A stretch of 64,000 bases of DNA from Myrmaecium sp. VS I D KN 1. Its lineage: Eukaryota; Ascomycota; Dothideomycetes; Valsariales; Valsariaceae. Positions 12,237-22,977 of this stretch are shown one piece after another (position 1 is the stretch's first letter; every line of letters begins with the position of its first letter). Location: NCBI GenBank assembly GCA_019775845.1, contig JADQAV010000019.1:1-64000 (forward strand), written 5' to 3'. The notes under the pieces were generated by a model that was given only the letters and a program-made list of their open reading frames with translations, had not been told where the DNA came from and ran no database searches. The position numbers were made by a program, and so were the translations under genes.

Positions 12237-12712
12237 GATGGGGGTGGGTATGTGAGAGGTGTGAGGGAGGAGAAGGTGGACCAACTCAACAGGTCACGAA
12301 GACAGACAATGGATGGGATGAAGATGAAGTCAGCGAGAGAGAGGAGAAGAGAAGAATGAAGTGGGAGAAAAAGAAGGAGGAGGAGAAAGAGAGCGAGGGA
12401 GGTCAATCATGTTAAAGAAGGCGGCAGGCCAGTGTGACCTGACTGCCGTGCCCAACGTGGTTATCGTAGTCATGACGCACTGCCACGAAGAAAGCAGACC
12501 GCAGCAGGAATGCGCGGGCTGGCGAGGAGGACGGAAGGACAGAAGGGGAGGGAGTGCAACAATGGATGACGTCCGGCATGCACCCCATTCGAGCCGGGCT
12601 GATTGGTTGACGTGCCACGGGACGGGTTGTTGCTAAACCGGTCAACTGTATGAATTCCCTTGGAGGAGAGATGGTCGAACAGGGGAACATGCGGGGGAAG
12701 AGGAGGAGTTAC

Positions 12713-12719
12713 TGAGTCA
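12713..12719. promoter_or_regulatory. AP-1/Gcn4-like site TGAGTCA
   Basis: A perfect TGAGTCA heptamer about 480 bases upstream of the catalase ATG. It matches the core bound by bZIP factors of the Gcn4/CpcA type and resembles AP-1 sites. A second copy lies at 13,448-13,454. A 7-mer can occur by chance, so this is weak evidence of regulation. Confidence 0.3.
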
Positions 12720-13447
12720 GCGCAATTAGGGACTTTCAGGTACGGTAGGACGTGAGTAGTAGCCAGTATCCTAATATGTTATTACCTGTTACTGTCGTGT
12801 TACTAGCCAGGGGAATTAGGGTTATGATGGGATTTCCAACAATACCATGTCCATCCTTTTCCCCCACGTCCCCTCTCCCCTCGTGGCACCCGCTATCTAT
12901 TCGCTCCATCGCCATTGGCCAGGAAGGTCAGTCGTGCCCTGCCGTCTTCCTTCCACGATGAAAATCGATAGCAATGACGAAATTCCAATGAAAAAGGAAC
13001 AGGGTGGATCTGATTGGTCCATCTCCCTTCGTACGGAGTCGTTTCACGTTCTTCAGGTCCAAGGAGGCGATGCGGTCATAGTGGTGTGTTTCGGGGTTTT
13101 GTCCGGCCGGCGTAAGGCCGAAACGAACGCCAGCGCGGGTGTGAGAATACGAGGGGCCAATTTCGTGAAGAGATTTTTTGGGGAGAGAGAAAAGCGACGG
13201 CGACGGGGGATGGATGTTGAAGCAGACAGACTGACATGTGTGGCAGTGATAGATATGGTCCTTAGCCAAGCTTGATAACATGCATAATGAAATACTCGAA
13301 CCGGTCGGTCGGGAAGGAACCCACCTGGATACGGAGCGTGATGGAGAATCTTTTCATGGGGAGGAGTTGCAACTGTGCATCATCTGCACCCTGCATCGCC
13401 AAGACCAAAGCCCACTTGCCGACTCCCGACGATGGCTCAGTAGTGGC

Positions 13448-13454
13448 TGAGTCA
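13448..13454. promoter_or_regulatory. Second AP-1/Gcn4-like site TGAGTCA
   Basis: A second perfect TGAGTCA in the same divergent intergenic region, about 310 bases upstream of the TRP-like gene start and 1.2 kb from the catalase start. Two copies in 1.5 kb is suggestive but not decisive. Confidence 0.28.
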
Positions 13455-13764
13455 GGTCGTCCCGCAAAAAAAGGTGTGAGTGGTGAAGGCTGTGAGCGCA
13501 GCTAAAAGAGCGATCGGCAACCATTCCGGCCGGTACATCACCCCCCCGCTAACTTTATAGGTAGGTCCTCATTAATGTAGTCCTCCGCTCCTCCATCCAT
13601 CCTCGGTATCCTGGCCTGTCAAACCTGTCTCCTGTCTCTCTCTTTCTTCACATCTCCCTTCTCCTGTTCTCTATCTCACTCTCTGTTCTTCTCCTTCCTC
13701 CTCCCTCCTACCCTCTCCCTCCCCCTTCTCTCCCTCCTTCTCTCCTTCCTCAGCCCGCTACAGG

Positions 13765-16669
13765 ATGCTCTGGTGGTCGCCGCGGGGGTCACCGCGGGGG
13801 TCACTGTGGGCCGTCAGCCTGTGGTGGGCGACGGGGGCGGCGACGTTCGTCTGGTCGACGACGTGCATGGTCCCCTCGGTCGATGCGGCCTACCCCTGGG
13901 CGGACCATCTGAAGAACAGCCTGCAGGCCTGGTACGCCGCGAACGGGTCCGGGCCCGGCTACACCCTCCTCGCCGAGCTCACCGGCTCCACCCTCGACCT
14001 CGACCTGGCCGACAACCGCACCGGCGATTTGAGCGCGCGACGACGGGCCTGGGAGGAGGATGTCCGGCTCACGAGTGAATTGCGGCAATGGGGTCGTCTG
14101 GCCACGACGAGAGAGCATCGCAGCTGCACGTACGACCCTGACGACCAGGAGTACTGTCTCTTCATCCTCTGGTGAGTGAGTGCCGGACTGTTTGCCTGCC
14201 TGCCTTGCTTGACTTCGCGTTGACTTTCCCCCCTTCCCTCTCTCCTGCTGTCGTGCTTCATTCTCCTCCATAACGTGATGATTGTTGAAAACCCACTCGC
14301 TCACTTCCGCGGACAACCCTTCGTCCCCCTCCATCCATCGCAGGGACTACCCCACGAACGCCTCCTACTCCATCTGGTTCAACGACACCGTCGCGCACAC
14401 GCACTTCCTCAACACCCTCTCCGCCCGGTACCAGCTCGGCGCCGCCTCCGGCCAGGAGACGTACCTGTGCCGCTCCGTCGACTCGCCGAATCTCACCCCG
14501 GCCCTCCCCCACCACACCCGCATGGTGATCAAGTACGCGCCCGCCTTCCTCGTCCTCCTCGTCGCCGTCGCCTCCATCGTGTCCAGCCTGCACGGAGAGC
14601 CGACGGACGGCCGCAGTCACCCGGCCGTGAATGGCATGAAGGCTCCACCAACGCGGAGACGATCATGGATGCTGTCACCGCCGTCGCGGCCGCCGCCTTC
14701 ACCACCGACCCGGACCTCGACGGTGGTAGCACCCCCCTCGGTAACAGAGGTGATGCACTACCTCCAATTCAGCTTCGTGCTCGCGACGCTGAACCTGCAC
14801 TACCCGGGCTTCTACCAGCCCGCGGTCGGGCCGACGGCCTGGTCGATGCTCATGTTCAACGACTCGCTCGTCGCGGGCGCGGACGGGTACCACTTCGCCA
14901 ACGTCGCCGACGGCCTCTACTCCGTCAACGGGACGATGGGGATGCAGACCCTCGGCCAGATCGTCGGCCTGATCGCCCTCAACGACGTCTGGCTCGAGAT
15001 GGTCGTCTGGCTGCTGCTCGCGCTCGCCGCCGGCGTCGTCGTCGTGCAGGCGGGTCTGCTGGGCCGCGATCTCGCCCTCGCCACCCGGCCCCGGGCGCCC
15101 TTCCACCGCTTCCGCCTCTGCCTCGTCCTCTGCACCGATTTCCTCCTCGAGCTCTTCCTCGTCCCCATCGTCGCCCTCTCCGTCATCCAGTTCAGCTACC
15201 GAGCCGCGTTCGAGAGCTGGAACACCCTCGTCGCCATCGTCGTCTTCTTCCTGCCCTTCCTCCTGCGACTCTGGTGTCCCAAGTGGCTGCGCGAGCACGC
15301 CTCCCCCGACGACGACGACGACGACCCCCAGCTCGTCGCCAGCCTCCCATCCAGCCTCCGCCGCTTCCTCCGCCGCCACGCCGACCGCGCCGGCACCGCC
15401 GTCTGGACCAGCATCACGCTGCTCTACCACTTCGCCCAGGGCATGCTGTCCGGCGCCATGTCGGCCGACGGCCAAGTCCAACTCCCCATCCTCCTCGGCG
15501 CCGAACTCATCTACCTCCTCGCCCTCCTCCTCCTCCGCCGCCGCCACACCGGCACCATCGTCCAAGCCGCCCTCTCCCTCGCACGGCTCCTCGCCCTTAG
15601 CCTCTCCCTCGCCTTCCTCCCCACCCTCCACGTCCCCGAATCCACCCGCTGCCGCCTCGCCTTCACCATCCTCTGTCTGCACAGCGGCATCCTTCTCGCC
15701 TTCGCGCTGCACAGCCTCATCGCCCTCGGCCGCGGCGTCGTCGTCCTCGGCCACGGCTACCGCTACCTGACCTCCTCCGCAGCCAACGCGCCGCACGCGT
15801 TCGGGCTCAAGGATCTCGATACCCGCCGGCCGTCGGAGAATCATCATCATCATCATCAGCAGCACCGGGATGATGAGGACTACAGCTACCTCTACAACCA
15901 CAACGACCTCCAACCGCCATCGAAAGCATTCGATGACGTCGTGGCGAGCAAACCGCTCGCCCACAGCGCATCGGCGACTCCTCTGCTTCCCCTCCCTCAC
16001 GCTCTCTCCTCGCGCCCTAGCACCGCACCTACCTCACCCCCCTCGCATCCTTCCACAGCTACCGGGCGGAGACCATCTTTCTTCCGCCCCCCACGTCTCA
16101 GTCATACATCCTCTCCCACCCGCGGGCGGATGACGCACTCCGCCCACGCCGCCGATGACGGCGACGAAGGAGCCGCATCCTCATCAGAAGCCGAAAGCGA
16201 AGACAAACACAAAGCAGAGGGAGGGTTCGAAACCATCCCCCTCTCCCCCTGCTCTCCCTCATCCCCCCATGCCCTCGCTACCGCGCCGGGGGGAAGAAAA
16301 GACTACGCGGTCCGGGAGAGTGATTATTTCTACCGCTACCCGGGAGGCGACGGGATGCCGGCGGCTGCAGTGCGGAGTGAGCCGGCGGGGATGGAGAAAA
16401 AGGCGGGGAGGAGGTGGTTGGGGCTGAAGCTTGGGACGGGGAGGGAGATGGGGAAGCTGGGGAGGAAGAAGGGGAAAGGTGGTGGTGGTGGTGGTGGTGG
16501 TGGTGGATTTGAGGTGGTGAGGCCGGTGAGGAGGCCGCCGCTGGTTTTCGTGGAGGGCGGTACTTCTGGTGGAGATGGGAATGGAGATGATGGAGAGGTA
16601 CAGGGGGCTGCGGAGAGGGCGGCGCGTGTTGCGCTTTTGGATAAGGTTGCCGGTGGTAGTGGGGGATGA
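13765..16669 (+). CDS. TRP-like / flavin-carrier (Flc)-type integral membrane protein
   Basis: Two exons, 13765-14171 and 14344-16669, join in frame through W-DYPTN and give about 910 residues. The N-terminus has hydrophobic signal-like residues (about 10-40), then a probably luminal or extracellular domain with glycosylation sequons (NGS, NRT, NAS, NDT). The membrane part has the signature MHYLQFSF...LNLHYPGFYQPAVGPTAWSML, typical of the fungal TRP-like (PF06011) proteins such as Flc/Pkd2, followed by about eight further hydrophobic segments. The C-terminal 300 residues are predicted cytosolic and disordered, with a His run (HHHHHQQH), Ser/Pro-rich stretches and a ten-Gly run. Family members act in ER/Golgi or plasma-membrane ion (Ca2+) or haem/FAD transport. 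Residues about 235-280 (14,590-14,755) are not family-like and may hide an unrecognised intron. Family call is good, function is inferred. Confidence 0.78.
16480..16506. repeat. (GGT)n coding microsatellite
   Basis: An array of GGT triplets inside the last exon of the TRP-like gene encodes a run of about ten glycines in the cytosolic tail. Being in frame with period three, length changes would not disrupt the reading frame. Confidence 0.9.
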
Positions 16670-17250
16670 TTATGGGGATGGGTGTGAATTTTTTCCCCCT
16701 TACATACCCCCCTTCTTCTCTTTTTTTGTATTCTTTCTACGATACCATACCAGGATACCAGGATACCAGGATACCTACATACATCTTCCCGTGCTCACGG
16801 CATGTAGTAAGCGGGCAGGCTTTACGTGGAGCTACTAGTAATAATCCTTAATGCTTTGATACTTCAGCGTACTGAACAAAATGCATAGAAGCATGTACTC
16901 ATATCTGTATCGTATATAGATACCAACCTAGTGGAGCTAATGTAATACCATTGAAGCCGAAGCTGTACACACGCTTACCAAGACGAAACTGTAAAGGGAG
17001 AGATGGACGGGTGGACGGATAAATTGGTGGATGGATGGATAGTATGCACCACAGCACACTACACTACATCTCTCATATCAAACGGAAAACATCACATCCC
17101 AAACCAACCAGGAGTTGAACGAATCCATGTATCAAGCACCTACCATACCGTACTGTACATCATCCAATCCACACAGTGCACTGCTTGCGTATACAAGAGC
17201 AGCAATGCATACCTATTTACACCCATAACCCACCACATCAGAAAGAGCTC
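16670..17250. other. Convergent 3' intergenic region
   Basis: The region lies between the stop codons of two convergent genes. It holds three tandem copies of a 10-base word (ataccaggat) at about 16,745-16,775 and is moderately AT-rich, as expected for 3'-UTRs. I see no gene. Confidence 0.5.
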
Positions 17251-18618
17251 TCAAACATGCGCCCACCCATCCCTCCTAAGCACATGCATCTCATCAACCA
17301 CACACCACCAGCCTGGTTCCCTCCTCCTCCCCTTACCCTGTTCCTCCCACGTCCTAACCCTCTCCCGCACCCCCTTCCCCCATCCACCCCAACCAACCCA
17401 CCCACCAACCCACCACCCAGCAAACCAATCCACCACCCACCCCTCCACCTCCCCAACCATCACATCCCACACCCCGCCCACCCACCGGCCATCCCGCGGA
17501 TGCATCGCCGCATACGTCGCCTCATCATACGCCACGCGAACATCGGGGTTGATCCAGACTCCACCCCCGTCGCCTCCTTCGCTTTCGTCCCACAAATCCG
17601 CATGCACAAGACAACACTCACTCGCCTCCAGATGCATCTGGGCCAAGCTGGCGGGGAGGGCGCGGAAGCGCAGCTGCGGGGCAGCGAGGAGGGCCTCGAC
17701 ACGCACCACCATGGCGCCACCCCAGCAGCTGCGGACGGGGGCGGGGACGCCACGACGGAAGGCGCTGCGGGCAACCGGGTCGCGGAGGTAGGGCCACCGG
17801 CCGCGAGGCAGGGGGGGCTGGCCGCCGCCGCCGCCGGGGCGGAGGTCGCGCGTGGCGAAGGTGTCATAGAAGATGTATGGGGTGTGGAAGTCGAGGGCGC
17901 AGGCGGCGGCGTAGTGACCCGGGTCTGGGGTCGGGGTGTGGAGGAGGGCGAGGATGTCTTCGGCGTGGTAGACGACGTCGTTGAGGAAGAGGAGGTGGGT
18001 GAAGGGGAGGAGGAGGGGGTGTGGGGGGGAGGCGGGTTCTTGCTGGGCTTGGGCGGCGGCTTCGGCTTCGGCTTGCAGGGTGAAGAACGGGGAGAGCGCG
18101 GCGTTGCGGAGCGCGGCGAGGTGCGGGATTCGACGTTTTTCCCAGGTCCCGTTGGGAGGGGTGCGGATCCATTCGTCGTCGTCGACTTCATCCTGGAGAT
18201 GCTCCGGAGGCACCAGCGCCTCCTCCCTCGTCGTCGGGTCCAAGTAGATGGTATGCGGAACACCGAGACCATCCAGAGTACGTCCCAGCTCAGCCAGGAC
18301 ATCCTTCGTATCGTCGCGCGAATGCGACTCATGGATGCTGACGTAGACGTGGGCCGGTCCGCCGAGCATGGGGATCAGCCGGAGCAGCTCCGGGATCCAG
18401 TGGGCGCGCAGCAGCGGCGCGTCGTGCAGGTGCAGCGCGCTGATGAAGAGGCGGAAGGGGCTGTCGGGTGCGAGCGGCGGCGGGGGCGGAGCGAGCGCGC
18501 GCTGCTGGAGTGTGTGCTGTGTCCGGTGGGCGTGCAGGACGAAGAGGAGGAGGGCGAGGAGGAGGAGCGGACGGAGGGCTCGGCGGAGGCCCCGGCTTGC
18601 GCGGTGGGTGAGCGGCAT
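17251..18618 (-). CDS. GT69 alpha-1,3-mannosyltransferase (CAP59/CMT1 type)
   Basis: A type II Golgi membrane glycosyltransferase of the cryptococcal CAP59/CMT1 family (CAZy GT69), expected to transfer mannose from GDP-mannose in glycan or cell-wall synthesis. Intronless, 455 residues. A short basic cytosolic tail and one TM (about residues 17-30) precede a proline-rich stem. Catalytic-domain landmarks in order are VYVSIHESHSRD (about 91-102), KRRIPHLAALRN (161-172), FLNDVVYHAEDIL (211-223), YAAACALDF and FYDTFATRD (236-258), a SCWGGAMVVR segment, and MHLEASECCLVHAD near residue 345, followed by INPDVRVAYD. The last 80 residues are unusually Trp/Gly-rich. Donor and acceptor specificity cannot be read directly. 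It is convergent with the TRP-like gene, with no obvious functional link. Confidence 0.9.
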   Translation of the reverse strand: MPLTHRASRGLRRALRPLLLLALLLFVLHAHRTQHTLQQRALAPPPPPLAPDSPFRLFISALHLHDAPLLRAHWIPELLRLIPMLGGPAHVYVSIHESHSRDDTKDVLAELGRTLDGLGVPHTIYLDPTTREEALVPPEHLQDEVDDDEWIRTPPNGTWEKRRIPHLAALRNAALSPFFTLQAEAEAAAQAQQEPASPPHPLLLPFTHLLFLNDVVYHAEDILALLHTPTPDPGHYAAACALDFHTPYIFYDTFATRDLRPGGGGGQPPLPRGRWPYLRDPVARSAFRRGVPAPVRSCWGGAMVVRVEALLAAPQLRFRALPASLAQMHLEASECCLVHADLWDESEGGDGGGVWINPDVRVAYDEATYAAMHPRDGRWVGGVWDVMVGEVEGWVVDWFAGWWVGGWVGWGGWGKGVRERVRTWEEQGKGRRREPGWWCVVDEMHVLRRDGWAHV

Positions 18619-19771
18619 GGGGTGTGGTACATGTGAGTGAGTGGGAGGTTTGTTGTCAGTCCATTTTCTTAGAGCTGTGAATAGGGTGAGTAAGGAAGGG
18701 AGCGGAAGAGGGAGATAAGAAGGAAGAAGAGGGGGAACTTGTGAACGTGGAGCTTGTTAAGTGATGAGCTGGGGAAAGGGTCCGGCCGGCTCGAGCGAAG
18801 GGGTCTGGACCCTGACGGATATAGACAGCCGGGCGATCAGGGGGGAAAAGGCGGTCGGTCTGGCAGCCTCGTATAAACAGATTGATGCTACTTCTCCTTC
18901 GTTAAGATACCAAAAGAGAGCGTGTACGTACTCTGAAGGCATTCTCGAGAACTGTGTCAAACGCATCCCTTCATGTCAGGCAATCGCCTGAGCACTTCAG
19001 GACAGCGGCCGACTCGAACCATACATCCAGCCCCAAATATTTTTTCATCCTCCATCCACAATATTTCCTCCTGCGCCAAAGCAATGAATGTGCATTGTAG
19101 CATGAGGGGGTGGGTGAGGAGGTACTGCAGATGCAGTAGGTGTGTAGAAGACGCCCGATCGACTGCAGTGCGATGACCCGCATATCTCGGATCGATCCGC
19201 TCCGATCGCTGGGGATCTCCATCCAGGTTTGAACCGTGTCGATCCGATCCGGGATAGCTACAGTAAGTACATCCAGAACGTCACACAATCCTCCACATAC
19301 ATGCCATCGTTGCGAAAGAAAATTACAATCCCGTGATATCGCTGTAAGTTCCCACCGTCCCCTCCAGGCATTGGATCGCGGCTCTTAGAAGGAAGAAGGA
19401 ACAGTCTTCGAAGCAACGGAAGAAAAATACAAAAATGAAATGAGATTCAACACTAAGTCTTGCATCAGGCAAAAACGCCACAAAGGATGCATACATATAC
19501 ATATACATATGCAGGATAAAATGCTCAAGTTAAATATCAGATGAAAATATCCGGATAGCAACTCAAAGCTAACGAAAGCAAAAAAACAAAAGGGAAACCT
19601 CCCTTTCCCCCATCCCCCAAACTTTCAAAAAAACCATGCTCCCATGAGATATGACTCAAAGCAAAAACAGAGCGAAAGAAGAGAGAGAAAAAAAAGAACG
19701 ATGTCGCTTCCCCCTCCCCCTTCCATATCGTTCCTCCACACGAAAATCCCCCTCCATCGTCCTTTCTTTCC
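18619..19771. other. Intergenic: GT69 promoter and DCP2 3' flank
   Basis: Both neighbours are on the minus strand, so this holds the GT69 promoter (next to 18,619) and the 3'-UTR of DCP2 (next to 19,771). A short CATATA-type repeat lies at 19,493-19,510. There is no coding signal. A TTCGAGTC word near 19,010 resembles a tRNA T-loop but no flanking stems form. Confidence 0.45.
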
Positions 19772-22700
19772 TTACTTCAAATCCCTCAGCAACCCAAGCA
19801 AAAACTGTCTTTCCTCCGGCGTATTCACCGCACTCGGCTTCCTTTCCATCCCCGCACCCAATCCAGCAGGACCAGCACCAGCACCAGCACCAGTACCCGC
19901 ACCCCCACCCACAATCGAACCAACACTACCCACCCGGCTCTTCCCCCCAGACAACGACACCGACGGCGGGGATCCCGCTCGTTTCTCCAACCCCATCGGC
20001 AGCGGACTCACCGGGCTCATCACCCCCGACGAACCAGGACGGGACGACGAGGGCAACGGCCCCATCGTCGACGTCAACGGAGGCTGAATACCGGCGCCAA
20101 GGCCCCGCGCCGCCGTCCCCGTATTCGTGGTCATCGGCGGCTTGAATAAGCCTAACAGTGCGCTCTGCGCTGTGCTTAAGCTGTCGCGGCGCGTGTCCGG
20201 TTCTGACGGCGCTGGCTGCTGCTGCTGCTGCGGCGACGCCGTCACCGGTTCCACCTGAGGCAGCTGCTGGCCACGGCGCAGAATCTGGGGATTGAAGGTC
20301 TTGGATTGGTAGTCGCGGGGACTCTGGTTGCGGCGAGGGCTCTGCGTGCCGCGCGGGCTTTGGAAGCCACGGGGACTCTGCGTGCCTCGAGGGCTTTGGC
20401 GTGCAGGCGAGCCGGCCTTGGGCGGCGCGGGAAACCTCCGCAAAGTCGCGGAGACAGGCGGCGTCGTCGTGTTAGTCGGACTTGGCGTGCCGGTTGGCGG
20501 TTTGGGTCGTGCCAGGATAGTGATTGGGTTCGGTCTCGGCCCGCTCTGGACATTCTCATCGCGTGCGGCGGAGATCGGCTGGCCAGGCAGTTCGACAGGC
20601 TTCCTGTGAGCCTGACTCCCGCGCTGAAGGACATCCAGATCTGGAGCGTTGAGAGGTCCAGATACTGTGGCGGTTGTTTGCCCGGGCTTCTGCTGACTCG
20701 ACTTGGTCCGCACAGTGGCCGGCGCCAGGTTTGATGGGTACAAACCCTTGCCGAACTGAGACTGCGGTTTGGTGACCTGCGGACTCGGATTTGCAGAAAG
20801 CTCCACTGGCTCGGTAGGCATTGTCGAGCTCTCGGCCTGTTGAGTCTGGGACACTGGAGTCGCGACAGCCGCCGAAGGCGACCGGAGCAGGCTGAGAAGA
20901 TTGTCCTGGTGAGCGCTCCTTGGTTGAGGTTGTGCTGTTTCGACAGACTGGAAAGATCCATTCATAAGGGGCGGTTGAGGTGGATGCACATTCCCCAAGC
21001 TCGAAGGCCTCAGCAGCCTCTCCATTGGCGAAATGACGGCCTCAAGATCCGACGACGGCTGCGCTTGATCAGGTTTGTCGCCACGAACGGATTTGTAGAT
21101 ATCTGCGACCTTGTGCGCTTGCGCTTGCGCCTTGGCCTGGTTCTCTGCATGGGAGTTCGACAACGGCGGCTTCGGCGCCCGGAAAGAGTTCAGCAGATTA
21201 CGAGCATGCGGATTGAGCCTCGGGGCCGGCAATTGTGAAGCAGGTGGGATGACCGGTCCTTGACCAGCGGAGAATCCAGGAGCATGGCCATATTGGTCGC
21301 TTGGTGGATTGAACAGCCTTGTGATGTGTTGATGCGAGGGTTGCGGGCCCTGATATTGCGGTGGACGTTGGAACTGCTGTTGCGCACGCATCTGGGCCGG
21401 AGCCGTGGGTGGTACGGCATGCCCTTGTGGCCCCTTCCACTGGTGGGGTTGGTTCTGGTTGGGAGGGAACTGCGTTTGCTGTTGATTGAACGCACTTTGT
21501 TGGGGGAATTGGCGATGTACTGGTGGCTGTGGCGGAATGGGAGTCTGTTGGGATGAAGGTGGCTGGGGAGCATTGGACAATGGGAAGGGAGGTGGCGGCG
21601 GCATTCCCGTGAAACGCGGTTGATGAGGATGATGGGGATGCGGACTATGCGGCTCCGGGGCATTGGTGGTGATCTTTTCAAGAGGCGTCATGAGAGGCCT
21701 GGCGACATTGCCGTGATATCGCATCGAAGGAGCAGAATTGCCTTGGAGCATGGACAGGAGCGGATTGGGCTGCGAGGGTTGAGCGGAGCCCGGCATTGAA
21801 CCGCTAACGCTGAGCAGCCGCTTGAGCTCCAGCGCAGGGTCAGCAGCGGGTTCGGGCTGCGCTGCAATCTCCGGAGCAGCTGACTGCCGGAGGTTGTCAA
21901 GGAGTCGGTTCAAGTGGTCATCTGATGGTACGCCTTTACCCAGAGAGCCAGCCGCGCCGTCATCTGCCGTGTCCGCCGTCTCCGCTTCGACATCCGTGAC
22001 GTGCTGGGCGGTCAGACCTTGCGAAGCCTCAATCCGATCGAGCTTTCGTTGCTGCTTAATCCAATGCTTCAGAGCTCCCAAGAACGGAGCGACCATGTAG
22101 AACATGTTATCCTTCAAGTCGTTGTTGCCTTGCTGGCCCCGTTTCTTGAGCGTCGGCAGGTCCGAAAGTTTGTACCAAGCAATTGCCTGGGCTGCGTCAG
22201 AACAACTCCGCACGACAAACACACCTCAACTTACGCTGATCTCCTTCCGCGTCCGAGGCTCAAAGTGCGTGTCCATCGGGACGCCGCGGAAGACGTACAA
22301 CCTCATATGCTGCTCTCTCATTGACACCTCGATGTGCTTCATCTCCGACTCCGGCTTGACCAAACCTGCCGCCTCCAGATCAAAGCCGGTCTCTTCGTAG
22401 ACCTCGCGAACCGCGCAAACCAGGTCGTTCTCATCCTTGTTGATCTTGCCTCGAGGGAAGCTCCACCGGGCACCCTTCTTCCAACCCTTCACCAGCACCA
22501 CCTGATCCATCGCCTCGTTCAGCATGATGGCACCGCGGACGGGGACGCGAGTCTTGTATGCCAGGAACTCCGAGTAGACCTGCTGGTACTGTTCGATATT
22601 GTAGCCGGCAAGCAGCGGGCAATGTTGAAAAATGAGCATGCAGAACTTTTTGAGGTTGAGCGATGGGAGGTTGGGGTCGAGCGGTCGGATGAAGTCTTCG

Positions 22701-22977
22701 TAGAACCATTGTGCTTCTTCGACCTGGAAGCAAATCCGTTCGACGGACTGGAGTTCTTCTTGGGGGAGGTTGATAATGAATCGTACGCAAAGGTCATCGA
22801 GCCCTGAGTGCCAGGATTAGCAGCTGTCTGGCAGGACTGGCGATATTGCGTCGTGTGCGACCGGAGGCATCTACGAAGCACACCAACGCGGTCCAAGGCG
22901 CGAACACGGCATCCTGCGGGCAGAGAGGAAGAGCAAGACTCACAGTCAACTAGCGTCATCTTCTTTTGATCGTCCAT
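19772..22977 (-). CDS. DCP2: mRNA-decapping enzyme subunit 2 (Dcp2)
   Basis: Nudix hydrolase that removes the m7G cap from mRNA, acting in the cytoplasm and P-bodies with Dcp1, Edc3 and Pat1. Three exons, 22977-22944, 22803-22235 and 22186-19772, give 1,005 residues with intact phase. The first junction makes MTLVDWLDDLCVRFI, the conserved N-terminus. Box A helical domain (about 8-95) contains EEAQWFYEDFIRP. The Nudix domain follows, with its box starting at GKINKDEN (about 130) and carrying the catalytic REVYEETGF (about 144-152). Box B (WYKLSDLPTLKK) spans the last junction. The C-terminal 770 residues are Gln/Pro-rich and disordered, with repeated short Leu helices (for example HLNRLLDNL, LKRLLSV, PLLSMLQ, NLLSLLR, ALLGLFK, FLLGLLRDL) resembling the HLM motifs that bind Edc3/Scd6 LSm domains, plus an SPRGTQ-type repeat. 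Identity is certain; the HLM reading is inference. Confidence 0.97.
20305..20400 (-). repeat. In-frame SPRGxQ-type repeat within DCP2
   Basis: Five to six imperfect units of about 18 bases encode QSPRG, QSPRR and QSPRD words in the disordered tail of Dcp2. The units are visible at DNA level, as the + strand repeats ctctgcgtgcc and ggactctg words. Serine followed by proline makes these potential phosphorylation sites. Confidence 0.8.

Larger units (their letters stand above)
12237..13764. promoter_or_regulatory. Divergent intergenic region, catalase / TRP-like gene
   Basis: This 1.5 kb lies between two divergent start codons. Next to the catalase it is GA-rich (about 12,340-12,400 on the + strand). 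On the other side a long polypyrimidine tract (about 13,620-13,755) runs up to the ATG of the TRP-like gene, a common feature of highly expressed fungal promoters. No open frame here shows a recognisable protein. Confidence 0.5.

Noticed and set aside
14275-15600. Arg/Pro-rich 441-codon frame overlapping the TRP-like gene
   Set aside because: Frame-shifted shadow of the real exon; composition is almost only Arg, Pro and His.
19000-19060. TTCGAGTC word on the minus strand as a tRNA T-arm
   Set aside because: No complementary stem flanks it.
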